Below, piece after piece: positions 49,644-57,629 of a stretch of DNA of 64,000 nt; position 1 is the first letter of the stretch; every line of letters begins with the position of its first letter. Made by a program: the position numbers and the translations under genes. The DNA is taken from NCBI RefSeq assembly GCF_002551005.1, contig NZ_NVOY01000040.1:1-64000 (forward strand), in the 5' to 3' direction. The notes below the pieces were generated by a model, which was given only the letters and a program-made list of their open reading frames with translations, made no database searches and was not told the DNA's origin. This DNA is from Bacillus pseudomycoides (GTDB lineage: Bacteria; Bacillota; Bacilli; Bacillales; Bacillaceae_G).

Positions 49644-50096
49644 TTGGATATGTATATTAGCGAGCCAGAAGAGTGGAATGGTATTAATATTTCAACTTTA
49701 AAACCTAAGCAAAAAGCTTTCTGTCAAGAGTACATTATTGATATGAACGGATTTAGAGCTGCGGGTGCTGTTGGATATGCTAAAAGGTATTCTTGGGAAT
49801 TACTTAAAGATGAGCGTATTCAAGCCTATATTTCTTACCTTGCAGAACAAGCTAGAACGGATAGAGTATTATCTGCCCAAGATGTTATGGAGCGCTTAAC
49901 ACTAATTGCAGAAGGTAAATCAAAAGAGCCAATTGCAACCGGTAAAGGTGTCCAAGTCTATGATGGAGCTTATGCGAGAGATAGATTAAAAGCTTTAGAA
50001 CTGTTAGGTAAACGTTATGCATTATTCACTGATAAAGTTCAACATAATGGTGATGTAGAAATTTCAGTAGGTATTACAGAAGATGAAGAAGAGTAA
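49644..50096 (+). CDS. terS: Terminase small subunit
   Basis: The 150-residue protein contains the Terminase_2 family pattern LKPKQKAFCQEYIIDMNGFRAAGAVGYAKRYSWELLKDERIQAYISYLAEQ, a helix-turn-helix that recognises phage DNA at the packaging site. A helical oligomerisation region follows (DVMERLTLIAEGKS) with a C terminus contacting the large subunit. TTG 49644 is 10 nt after AAAGGAG; ATG 49650 is too far from it. It is unusually separated from terL by two tRNA genes. Confidence 0.9.
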   Translation: MDMYISEPEEWNGINISTLKPKQKAFCQEYIIDMNGFRAAGAVGYAKRYSWELLKDERIQAYISYLAEQARTDRVLSAQDVMERLTLIAEGKSKEPIATGKGVQVYDGAYARDRLKALELLGKRYALFTDKVQHNGDVEISVGITEDEEE

Positions 50097-50115
50097 AATC
50101 TTTTTCTTCTTATAT

Positions 50116-50190
50116 GTGTTTGTAGCTCAATGGTAGAGCATCAGCCTGTTAAGCTGTTGGTTGGAGGTTCGAGTCCTCCCTAACACGCCA
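50116..50190 (+). tRNA. tRNA-Asn (anticodon GTT), phage-borne
   Basis: The cloverleaf has acceptor GTGTTTG with CTAACAC (one T-T mismatch), D arm gctc/gagc, anticodon loop CTGTTAA with GTT at 50148-50150, anticodon stem tcagc/gctgt (outermost pair mismatched), T arm ggagg-TTCGAGT-cctcc, discriminator G and encoded CCA. The two mismatches suggest relaxed selection or phage divergence. Confidence 0.88.
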
Positions 50191-50193
50191 AAT

Positions 50194-50267
50194 GGGAGTT
50201 TAGTGTATTGGTTGCACGATAGTCTCCAAAACTATTAGAGAGGGTTCGATTCCTTCAACTCCTGCCA
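50194..50267 (+). tRNA. tRNA-Trp (anticodon CCA), phage-borne
   Basis: The acceptor GGGAGTT pairs with AACTCCT (first pair G-T). It has D arm gtgt/gcac, anticodon stem atagt/actat with loop CTCCAAA (CCA at 50226-50228), T arm gaggg-TTCGATT-ccttc, discriminator G and encoded CCA. It starts 3 nt after tRNA-Asn, so they are one transcript. Confidence 0.88.
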
Positions 50268-50300
50268 ATTCCTCCAAAATACTTTTAAAAATTGAATAAG

Positions 50301-50387
50301 CTAGATGAGAAGATATTCCTCCTATGATGTGTTTTCCTCCTCTTCCTCCTTTTAAGTTCGGTTATTTTCATTTCCCTTCTCATCTAG
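50301..50387 (+). promoter_or_regulatory. Long hairpin with CCTCC-rich loop upstream of terL
   Basis: A perfect 12-bp stem ctagatgagaag (50301-50312) with its complement (50376-50387) closes a 63-nt loop containing three CCTCC motifs (50318, 50336, 50345); a fourth lies at 50271. CCTCCTTT at 50345-50352 is fully complementary to the terL ribosome site AAAGGAGG at 50413-50420. A post-transcriptional switch is possible. Confidence 0.5.
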
Positions 50388-50417
50388 TTTATTGAGCTTT
50401 TAAAATGCTTTGAAAGG

Positions 50418-50490
50418 AGGCATATAAGCTATTAATAGAAAGATAAACATTAAAATTACTAAGAGATTCTTCAATGAGGCTTATATGCCT
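50418..50490 (+). promoter_or_regulatory. Inverted repeat trapping the terL Shine-Dalgarno site
   Basis: aggcatataagc (50418-50429) is the exact complement of gcttatatgcct (50479-50490). The left arm includes the last bases of AAAGGAGG and the right arm includes the first in-frame ATG of terL. The fold would reduce initiation at this site. Confidence 0.55.
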
Positions 50491-51681
50491 TACTTGGAAC
50501 GCCCAGAGAGGTTTATGGTTCTCTATGGTGGAGCTGGCTCTGGTAAATCTGTTTTTGGAGTTCAGAGGGCAGTTATTAAACTTCTGAAAGACCAAAGAAA
50601 GATGCTAGTAATTCGGAAAGTAACAAATACAATTAGGGAATCAATTTTTGCTGAGTTTAAAAAGATTCTTGCACAATTCAAGTTATTAGATGAGTGTAAA
50701 GTATCTGAGTCTAACTTTACAATTAAACTTCCAAATGGTTCTGAATTCATTTTTAAAGGAATGGATGACCCAGAGAAAATTAAATCTATTTCTGGCATTG
50801 ATGATATTTTGATTGAGGAAGCCACTGAGCTAACTTTGGATGATTTCTCTCAGCTTTCTTTGCGTTTACGTTCCAGAAAGCCAAACAATCAAATTGTATT
50901 GATGTATAATCCCGTTTCCAAAGCGAATTGGGTTTATGATAGATTCCACAACCCTAAAACCCGCTCACATGAGAATACTATTGTCATTCACACAACCTAC
51001 AAAGACAATAAATTTCTCCCTCAAGATTATATTGATGCACTTCATGAAATGATGAAAACAAATCCCACTTACTTCAAAATTTATGCTCTTGGTGAGTTTG
51101 CTTCCCTTGGTCAATTAGTTTTTAATAATTGGCAAGTTGCTGACTTTAATCCACGGCAATTACTACTTCAAGGACATAAAACCCATTTTGGTCTGGACTT
51201 TGGGTATACAAATGACCCAGCAGCCTTTGTTGCTTGCATAGTCGACCAAAAGCAAAAGAGAATTTATGTTTATGATGAGTTTTACAAAAAGCAGATGTTA
51301 AATAGTGATATTGTTGATGAAATTACAATGAAGGGATTTTCTAAGGAAGTTATAATTGCTGACTCAGCAGAGGCTAAATCTATTGAAGAAATTAAGCGCT
51401 CTGGTGTTAGGAGAATTAAAGCTGCTAGAAAAGGTAAAGATTCAATCCTTCATGGAATTCAGTTTATACAACAATATGAGATAGTTGTTCATCCAAATTG
51501 TAAAAACTTCAAGATGGAGTTAGAGAACTATGCTTGGGAAAAAGATAAGAAAACAAATGAACATGTTAATAGACCAATAGATAATTTTAACCACTTAATG
51601 GATGCTTTTAGGTATTCACTTGAAGAGGTTATGCCACGAAATCGAATTAAAACTATTTCAAAAGCAATGCTTGGATTTTAA
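50431..51681 (+). CDS. terL: Terminase large subunit
   Basis: The packaging motor and nuclease has Walker A LYGGAGSGKSVFG, Walker B DDILIEEATEL, coupling motif VLMYNPVSKANWVYDRF and an RNase H-type nuclease with FGLDFGYTNDPAAFVACIVD, IIADSAEAKSIEE and FNHLMDAFRYSLEE. The first ATG (50485) would give 398 residues, but it lies 65 nt after the strong AAAGGAGG site. The frame is open upstream and reads INRKINIKITKRFFNEAY before MPYLERPERF, which matches the usual TerL N terminus. I therefore place the start near ATT 50431 (416 residues), 10 nt after the site. That implies a rare start codon or a mutated one. PBSX/SPP1-like family. Confidence 0.88.
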   Translation: MNRKINIKITKRFFNEAYMPYLERPERFMVLYGGAGSGKSVFGVQRAVIKLLKDQRKMLVIRKVTNTIRESIFAEFKKILAQFKLLDECKVSESNFTIKLPNGSEFIFKGMDDPEKIKSISGIDDILIEEATELTLDDFSQLSLRLRSRKPNNQIVLMYNPVSKANWVYDRFHNPKTRSHENTIVIHTTYKDNKFLPQDYIDALHEMMKTNPTYFKIYALGEFASLGQLVFNNWQVADFNPRQLLLQGHKTHFGLDFGYTNDPAAFVACIVDQKQKRIYVYDEFYKKQMLNSDIVDEITMKGFSKEVIIADSAEAKSIEEIKRSGVRRIKAARKGKDSILHGIQFIQQYEIVVHPNCKNFKMELENYAWEKDKKTNEHVNRPIDNFNHLMDAFRYSLEEVMPRNRIKTISKAMLGF

Positions 51682-51698
51682 AAGAAAGGAGGAAATTG

Positions 51699-53078
51699 AT
51701 GTTAGCAGCATACGCTCCAAAGAAATTTTACTTGGACAACCCCACACTCCCCAACTTATTAACTCTTGTTTTAACCCACAACAAAAACAAATTCCAATAT
51801 CAAAACTTAGATGATTATTATCAAGGAAAGCATGATGTTTTAAATCGTTTGATGGAAGAAGGAAAGCCAAATAATAAAGCAGTTAACAACTTTCCTAAAT
51901 TAATTGTAGATACTTCTACCTCTTATTTTTTAGGTGAGGAAGTTACTTATGATATTAGAGATAAATCATTCTCTGAAAAGCTTAGAGAAGTATTAGAAGA
52001 TAACAATGCAAATGACGTTACAACTGAGCTTGGAAAAATATCCTCTATTCATGGACATGCTTTTGAAGTCCATTGGATTGACAAAGACGGAAACCACAAA
52101 TTTAAACAAGTATCTCCAAAGAACTGCTTAATGGTTTATTCAACGGATTTAGAAGAAGAGCCAGTTGCAGCAATCATTTATAACAGTTTCAGAGATGCCT
52201 TGTTAAATAGTGAAGTTAAGAAAGTTTCAATCTTTACTAAAGATACTATTTATGAGCTGAAACATTACGGAGAAACTGGTGAATATGAGTTATTAAGTTC
52301 TGAGCCTCATTACTTTGGAGAAGTTCCAGTTGTTGAATATGTAAGTAATGAAGAAAGACAGGGTGATTTTGAAAGTGTTATTACTCTAATTGATGCTTAC
52401 AATGTTACAGTTTCAGATTCAATTAATGATGTTGAATATTGGAATGATGCTTATTTAATGCTTACAAATCTTAATGCAACTACTGAGGAAGACATTATGG
52501 AAATGAAGCAGAATAGAGTCCTTTTAGTTGATGGAGATGGTGATGCAAAATTCATTACTAAGAATGTTAATGATAAGCACGTGGAAAATATTAAAGACCG
52601 CCTCACCCAAGATATTCACAAATTCTCGCAAACTCCAAATCTTCACGATGAGCAATTTGCAACAAACCTTTCTGGAGTTGCAATCAAATACAAGATGCTT
52701 GGAATGGAGACAAAAACCGCTATTAAAGAACGTAAATTCCACACTTCCCTCCAAAAGCGTATCCGCTTAATTGCTACAATCTTAAACCTTAAAGGAAACT
52801 CCTTCAATTGGAAAGATGTAAGAATTACATTCACAAGAAACTTACCAGCTAACTTAATTGAGCTTGCTGATATGGCAGTTAAATTAAGAGAAATAGTTTC
52901 AGATGAGACTTTAAGAGAACAGTTCCCATTCATTCACGATTTAGAACTAGAGGAAGAGCGCTTGGATAATCAGCATGAGAAACAAACTGAGCAACAAAAT
53001 AAAAGTCTTCTAAATGCTGACTTCTCTCAAGTGTTTGGAAATCCTCCTAAAGAAGAGCCTCCAAAGGGTGATAAATAA
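51699..53078 (+). CDS. Portal protein (SPP1 gp6-like)
   Basis: The 459-residue protein forms the dodecameric portal at one capsid vertex. Visible features are FQYQNLDDYYQGKHDVLNR, NNKAVNNFPKLIVDTSTSYFLGEEVTYDI, VSDSINDVEYWNDAYLMLTN and SGVAIKYKMLGMETKTAIKERKFHTSLQKRI, all standard for the SPP1-type portal family. An ideal AAAGGAGG site precedes ATG 51699; a TTG one codon earlier is less likely. 17 nt after terL. Confidence 0.93.
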   Translation: MLAAYAPKKFYLDNPTLPNLLTLVLTHNKNKFQYQNLDDYYQGKHDVLNRLMEEGKPNNKAVNNFPKLIVDTSTSYFLGEEVTYDIRDKSFSEKLREVLEDNNANDVTTELGKISSIHGHAFEVHWIDKDGNHKFKQVSPKNCLMVYSTDLEEEPVAAIIYNSFRDALLNSEVKKVSIFTKDTIYELKHYGETGEYELLSSEPHYFGEVPVVEYVSNEERQGDFESVITLIDAYNVTVSDSINDVEYWNDAYLMLTNLNATTEEDIMEMKQNRVLLVDGDGDAKFITKNVNDKHVENIKDRLTQDIHKFSQTPNLHDEQFATNLSGVAIKYKMLGMETKTAIKERKFHTSLQKRIRLIATILNLKGNSFNWKDVRITFTRNLPANLIELADMAVKLREIVSDETLREQFPFIHDLELEEERLDNQHEKQTEQQNKSLLNADFSQVFGNPPKEEPPKGDK

Positions 53079-53908
53079 TGGCACTTAACAAAGGACAGAA
53101 ATGGCTTGCAGATGAGTCTGAAAGGAACACAATAAAACATCTTGCAGACGTTGAGAAATATATGACAAGCATTGATGCTGCTTATCAACAAATATTTAAT
53201 GACTTTGCAAAAGAAGTTAAATCACTTCTTAAAGTCATTGAGAGTTTGAATTTGACAGAAGCAGAAAAAGTAAAGTATCTTCTCCAGCTAGATAGATATA
53301 AACGTTTAATGATTCAGATGGATGGGAATTTAAAGGAGCTTAATAGTGAGGTTTCTACTAACTTAAAGGAGCTATTTAGAGGCTACTTTGAGGAGACAGT
53401 GGAAAACCAATCAAAGGCTCTTGCAGAGGTACTTGGTAAAGAAATTGATATGAGCAAATTCTCCTTCTTAGACACTTCTTCTATTGATATGGCAATTACT
53501 TATAACTGGCAACATTATGACTTTGAAACTGCTCTTAATCAAACTTCTAGATTAGGAGATTCAGTTAATAAAGCTATTGCAAATGGAATTGCAAAAGGCT
53601 CTTCTATTCCAAAGATTATGAAAGAGCTTATGGAAACTGCTGGACTAGCTTCCTTCTATGCAAAGCGCATTGCTAGAACGGAAACAGCAAGGATTATAAA
53701 TGATGCCACTAAAAAGACTTATCAAGAAATGGAAGTTGATAGAGTTCAATGGAATGATGCTCCAGAACTAAATAGAAATGCTCCTTGTCCAGTATGTAGA
53801 GCAAGGAATGGAAAAGTTTATAAATTAGGTGATGAGCCTTCTCTCCCAGCTCACCCACATTGTAGATGTTGCTTAGTAGCCTACTCAGTTAAGGGAGAAA
53901 AACTTTAA
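53078..53908 (+). CDS. Minor head protein with MuF domain (SPP1 gp7-like)
   Basis: The 276-residue protein has a helical N-terminal half and a C-terminal MuF-type head morphogenesis domain: ANGIAKGSSIPKIMKELMETAG, AKRIARTETARIINDATKKTYQEM and the zinc-binding-like tail RNAPCPVCRARNGKVYKLGDEPSLPAHPHCRC. It associates with the portal and is packaged in small numbers. Its start codon overlaps the portal stop (TAATG). Confidence 0.9.
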   Translation: MALNKGQKWLADESERNTIKHLADVEKYMTSIDAAYQQIFNDFAKEVKSLLKVIESLNLTEAEKVKYLLQLDRYKRLMIQMDGNLKELNSEVSTNLKELFRGYFEETVENQSKALAEVLGKEIDMSKFSFLDTSSIDMAITYNWQHYDFETALNQTSRLGDSVNKAIANGIAKGSSIPKIMKELMETAGLASFYAKRIARTETARIINDATKKTYQEMEVDRVQWNDAPELNRNAPCPVCRARNGKVYKLGDEPSLPAHPHCRCCLVAYSVKGEKL

Positions 53909-53971
53909 AACTATCAATCAACTTTGAAGGGCTTAAATGAACTTTGAAGGGGAAAGGAAGATTTATTAATT

Positions 53972-54598
53972 ATGGAAATCACTTTACAAAACATTCAAGA
54001 AGCAATGGAAACACAACCAGAGTTGGTTGAAGGTTTAGCTAAATCTTTTTTAACTTCAGAGAAGGTTGGAACTTTCTTAGATACTGAGGAAGGTAAAAAA
54101 ATTGTCCAGCCTAAATTAGATAGTCATTTTTCTAAGAGTCTAGACACATGGAAAAATAACAACTTACAACGAATTATCAATGAAGAAGTAACAAAACGAA
54201 ATCCTTCTGAAACTGCTGAGCAAAAAGCTATGCGAGAAATGGAGCAGCGTTTAAATCAAATGGATAAAGAACGCCAAATGTCTGAAATGAAAACTCTTGG
54301 AATTCAGCTTGCAAGCGAGCGCAAACTTCCCTCTGCATTAGTTCCTTTTATGGTTACAGATACGGATTCTCAAACACGCTCTAACATTGACACTTTAGAA
54401 CTAGAATTTAAATCCGCTGTTGAACGTGCTGTTGAAGAGCGTTTGAAATCTGCCGGAACAACTCCCCCACAAGTAAACACTTCAACCACTGGCTTACAAG
54501 CTGGCTCACAGAAGTTTTCAGAAATGAGCTTTGCTGAGCGAAATGCTTTACATCGTTCAAATCCAAAACTTTATGCCCAACTAAAAGCGCAAGATTAA
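53972..54598 (+). CDS. Capsid scaffolding protein (DUF4355-like)
   Basis: The 208-residue acidic, mostly helical protein has a central coiled coil (RNPSETAEQKAMREMEQRLNQMDKERQMSEMKTLGI) followed by SERKLPSALVPFMVTDTDSQTRSNIDTLELEF and a short conserved C terminus (FAERNALHRSNPKLYAQLKAQD). Position directly before the capsid gene and the charge pattern identify the scaffold that guides procapsid assembly. Two direct repeats of aactttgaaggg lie just upstream (53920 and 53940). Confidence 0.88.
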   Translation: MEITLQNIQEAMETQPELVEGLAKSFLTSEKVGTFLDTEEGKKIVQPKLDSHFSKSLDTWKNNNLQRIINEEVTKRNPSETAEQKAMREMEQRLNQMDKERQMSEMKTLGIQLASERKLPSALVPFMVTDTDSQTRSNIDTLELEFKSAVERAVEERLKSAGTTPPQVNTSTTGLQAGSQKFSEMSFAERNALHRSNPKLYAQLKAQD

Positions 54599-54693
54599 TT
54601 TTCTGAATATTATTTTTTTTGTCCGATTGATGTTAAGACATAAAACTAACCCATCTTATCGCACTACAAAAATTAAGCGAGGTAAAGAAAATT

Positions 54694-55515
54694 ATGTCAA
54701 CAACAATGATTAAAGATATGGTAATTCCAGAGGTAATTGCTGATGGTATTGAACAAAAATTAGGTAAGTTAATTAAATTTACTCCACTAGCTGAGATGGA
54801 TTATTCTCTAGCTGCTCAAGAAGGTATGACAGTTGTATTCCCAACTTGGAACTATATTGGAGATGCAATTGATGTTGCTGAGGGTGCTGCAATCACTCCA
54901 GAAAAAATTACTGCTGCATCTAAAAAATTCGCTGTTAAAAAAGCAGTAAAAGATATTGCAATGACTGATGAGTCTATCCTTGCAACTAATGGAGCTGTTA
55001 TTGGTGAAACTGAGAAACAGCTTGCAGTCGCTATTGCTAATAAAATTGATGGTGAAGCAGTTGAACAACTTCGAACTGCTACTGAAGGCGGTACATTAGA
55101 GTTTACGCAGGTTGGCTTAGCTACTCTTCGAGTTGCTTTCGGTGAAGATATTGAAGAGGCTTTCTTGTTCGTTTCTCCTGCTAACTATGGCAAAATCTTA
55201 GCAATGCCAGAATTCGTACCTGTTCAATTAGGTGAGGCTTTCCTTGCAGGACAAGTTGGTCATGTAATGGGATTAAATATTGTTGTCACTGGTAGATTAA
55301 CAGATACAGAAGCAATCTTAATGAAACGTGGTGCTTTAGGTATCTCCTTAAAACGTGCGGTAAATGTTGAAACTGAGCGCAAAATGGAAACACGCTCTCA
55401 AGTAGTAGGCGCTGATGTGCATTATGTTGTTTACTTGAAAGATGAAACACGTGCATTATCTTTAAAAGTAGCTAAAGAAGAAGCTTCAGCAACCCGTAAG
55501 GCGGCTGCTAAGTAA
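54694..55515 (+). CDS. Major capsid protein (N4-gp56-like / HK97 fold)
   Basis: The 273-residue protein begins STTMIKDMVIPEVIADGIEQKLGKLIKFTPLA with FPTWNYIGDAIDVAEGAAITPEKITAASKKFAVKKAVKDIAMTDESI (E-loop and spine helix region). It has the conserved AFLFVSPANYGKIL plus a C-terminal beta strand HYVVYLKDETRALSL. It forms the icosahedral shell. Codon choice is closer to highly expressed genes than its neighbours. The 95-nt gap before it may hold an extra promoter or RNA signal. Confidence 0.92.
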   Translation: MSTTMIKDMVIPEVIADGIEQKLGKLIKFTPLAEMDYSLAAQEGMTVVFPTWNYIGDAIDVAEGAAITPEKITAASKKFAVKKAVKDIAMTDESILATNGAVIGETEKQLAVAIANKIDGEAVEQLRTATEGGTLEFTQVGLATLRVAFGEDIEEAFLFVSPANYGKILAMPEFVPVQLGEAFLAGQVGHVMGLNIVVTGRLTDTEAILMKRGALGISLKRAVNVETERKMETRSQVVGADVHYVVYLKDETRALSLKVAKEEASATRKAAAK

Positions 55516-55904
55516 TGAAGAGAGGGGCGGTAAATGCCTCTCATCTTTCTTTAGAAGAGACTATTGAAGAACTCCTCCCGCTAGCTAAACAATTATCCTC
55601 TAAGGGAACGGATGAGGAACTGATTAAGTTAGTTTTAAAAATTACTATTAGAAAAGTGCTGGAGTACATTAATTGGGAGGAGTTGCCTTCTGGTCTTTAT
55701 GAGATTGTTTGTGAGATGGCAGTTAAACAATTATTCACATATGAAACAGGAATCTCTAACTCTACTGATAATATATCCTCAATTAAACGGGGAGACTACC
55801 AAGTAACATACTCTAGTAACCAATTCCAGAAATCTTTAGGGCTTAACTTGTTAACTGAATACCGTACTTTCCTAAATAAATATAAAAGGCTGCAAACTAT
55901 ATGA
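55515..55904 (+). CDS. Head-tail connector protein (gp6/gp15-like)
   Basis: The 129-residue all-helical protein (TIEELLPLAKQLSSKGTDEELIKLVLKITIRKVLEYINWEELPSGLYEIVCEMAVKQ) ends in a beta hairpin with IKRGDYQVTYSSN, the pattern of HK97 gp6 / SPP1 gp15 adaptors that bind below the portal. Start overlaps the capsid stop. Confidence 0.82.
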   Translation: MKRGAVNASHLSLEETIEELLPLAKQLSSKGTDEELIKLVLKITIRKVLEYINWEELPSGLYEIVCEMAVKQLFTYETGISNSTDNISSIKRGDYQVTYSSNQFQKSLGLNLLTEYRTFLNKYKRLQTI

Positions 55905-56266
55905 CTGGATTAGGTATTGAATCAACATATTTTGATAGATGTGATGTTTACAGATTAACAAATGTTACTCAGCCAAATGGCAGCGTTAAGCAGGGTTATA
56001 AGTTATTAACAGAAAACAATAAATGCGCTTTGTCAACTCTAACATCTTCCTCAATGTCCTCAGTAAGTTTAGAAGAGCCTTTTGAATTTATCCGCTCAAA
56101 CTTCAAGCTTTTTATTTCTCCCAAAGTAGATATTACTCAAGGTGATAAAGTTATTGTCTACTATGAAGGGCAAATAATCATAACCTTTGCTGGTGAGCCT
56201 TATCCTTATCCAACTCATTCAGAAATCATTTTGAAAAGAGAAGAAGTAAATGCAAGTAAACGTTAG
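55901..56266 (+). CDS. Head closure (head-tail joining) protein
   Basis: The 121-residue beta-rich protein shows YFDRCDVYRLTNVTQPNGSVKQGYKLL and VDITQGDKVIVYYEGQIIITFAGEPYPYPTHSEIIL, like the SPP1 gp16 / phage head-tail joining family that closes the filled head. Four-nt overlap (ATGA) with the connector gene. Confidence 0.8.
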   Translation: MTGLGIESTYFDRCDVYRLTNVTQPNGSVKQGYKLLTENNKCALSTLTSSSMSSVSLEEPFEFIRSNFKLFISPKVDITQGDKVIVYYEGQIIITFAGEPYPYPTHSEIILKREEVNASKR

Positions 56267-56621
56267 AGCTAAAGAGCTTCTAAATGATTTTGAGAGGATG
56301 CAGCAAACATTCCAAACAGAAGGAAAGACCCTTGTCGACAGGCTTTCGCTTATTGGAGAAAGAGCTGCTAAAAATAAGACTCCAGTTGATACAGGTAATT
56401 TAAGGCGTTCAGTGCGAGCAGTTCCCACTCAAGTTTTCTCTTCACAAATTAGAGGGGGCTTTGCAACTAATGTTGAGTATGCTCCTTTTGTAAATAATGG
56501 ACACAGAACTAGACATGGTGGTTATGTAACTGGAAAGCACTTTATGGAAGCTGGAGAAATGGAGATACAAGCAAAGTCTGATGCTGAGATTGCTAAGTTT
56601 TTGGAGAAGGTGATTAAGTGA
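56250..56621 (+). CDS. HK97 gp10-like tail completion / neck protein
   Basis: The 123-residue protein contains VNVRAKELLNDFERMQQTF, then the family signature KNKTPVDTGNLRRSVRAVP and VEYAPFVNNGHRTRHGGYVTGKHFMEAG. This is the HK97 gp10 family placed between head closure and tail terminator in siphoviruses. It overlaps the previous gene by 17 nt. Confidence 0.88.
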   Translation: MQVNVRAKELLNDFERMQQTFQTEGKTLVDRLSLIGERAAKNKTPVDTGNLRRSVRAVPTQVFSSQIRGGFATNVEYAPFVNNGHRTRHGGYVTGKHFMEAGEMEIQAKSDAEIAKFLEKVIK

Positions 56622-56992
56622 GTGAAACAAAGTCAAGCGCTTTACAAGAGTTAGAAGATAAAGTTGTTATAGCTTTAAAAGAACAATTTCCTTCATTCAC
56701 AATATTTACTGACAAGGCTATTCAACATATTGATGGAGATTCTTTTGTTATAGATATTAGTTTGGAGAAAGTTATTAGAGGCTCTAAGAATGTTAGGCAG
56801 CGACTTATCTTAATTGATGTTGCAATCTTTACGGATGAAGATAAATATCTAGTCCAAGAAGGGCTGCTAGATATTTTAGGAGTTGTTCAACTTCAAGAGG
56901 TTGAAGTGTTAATAAAAGAAGTTGATTTTGTGGAGACGGATGGAATTTTACATTTTAACTCCATAATTCAATTTAGTGAAATAAATGAATAA
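56618..56992 (+). CDS. Tail terminator protein (gp17-like)
   Basis: This 124-residue protein has the alpha/beta order of tail terminator proteins (LQELEDKVVIALKEQFPSFTIFTDKAIQ, FVIDISLEKVIRG, RQRLILIDVAIF, LHFNSIIQFSEI), which cap the tail tube and join it to the head. GTG start overlapping the previous stop. Identification rests partly on position before the tube gene. Confidence 0.78.
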   Translation: MSETKSSALQELEDKVVIALKEQFPSFTIFTDKAIQHIDGDSFVIDISLEKVIRGSKNVRQRLILIDVAIFTDEDKYLVQEGLLDILGVVQLQEVEVLIKEVDFVETDGILHFNSIIQFSEINE

Positions 56993-57009
56993 ATAAGGAG
57001 GCAAATAAA

Positions 57010-57603
57010 TTGTCTACGACTATTATTGGTATTGATAAATTATATTATGCAAAAGTTAAGTCTGATGGCGAGGCTGGAACTAAATATGGAGAGCCAAAAC
57101 ACTTGGGCTATGTACAAGAATTATCAGTAGAGCCTAAAGTGGAAACTGCTTCTCAATACGGTGATAACCGAGCGATTGAAACGGCTTCTGCAATGGGTGC
57201 TATTGATGTGAAGTTAAAGCTTACAGGTATTGACCCAGAAACAGAGGCAGATGTACTTGGTTATGAATATGCAAATGGTGCAACAAAGAAATCTGCTGAG
57301 GCTATTGCTCCAGAGATTGCTTTGATGTACAGACGTTTAAAGGCTAACGGTAAATATCGTTACAAAGTTCTTTACAAAGGGCGCTTAGCAATTCCTTCTG
57401 AAACAACTGCAACAAAAGAAGATAAAATTGATTTCCAATCAACTGAGTTTGAGGCTTCTTTCATGCCGCGTTTATCAGATGGTGTCTTTGAGTACCAAGT
57501 TGATGAAGAAATGAAAGGCGCTGACATGGCAGTTATTCAAAAATGGTTTACAGAAGTTCCAGAGCCGATTATTAAAGAAGCATTAATCCCACTAAATAAA
57601 TAA
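57010..57603 (+). CDS. Major tail tube protein
   Basis: The 197-residue protein is of the phi13/TP901-1 tube family: IIGIDKLYYAKVKSDGEAGTKYGEPKHLGYVQELSVEPKVETASQYGDNRAIETASAMGAIDVKLKLTGI, then YRYKVLYKGRLAIPSE and FQSTEFEASFMPR. Hexameric rings stack to form the tail tube. It starts at TTG 57010 behind AAGGAGGC. No C-terminal Ig-like domain. Confidence 0.92.
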   Translation: MSTTIIGIDKLYYAKVKSDGEAGTKYGEPKHLGYVQELSVEPKVETASQYGDNRAIETASAMGAIDVKLKLTGIDPETEADVLGYEYANGATKKSAEAIAPEIALMYRRLKANGKYRYKVLYKGRLAIPSETTATKEDKIDFQSTEFEASFMPRLSDGVFEYQVDEEMKGADMAVIQKWFTEVPEPIIKEALIPLNK

Positions 57604-57629
57604 TTAACTTTAAAGGAGATTGAGGAAAT

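Noticed and set aside
50485-51681. terL starting at the first ATG
   Set aside because: No ribosome site within range, and the open frame upstream reads a conserved-looking TerL N terminus. Kept only as an alternative.
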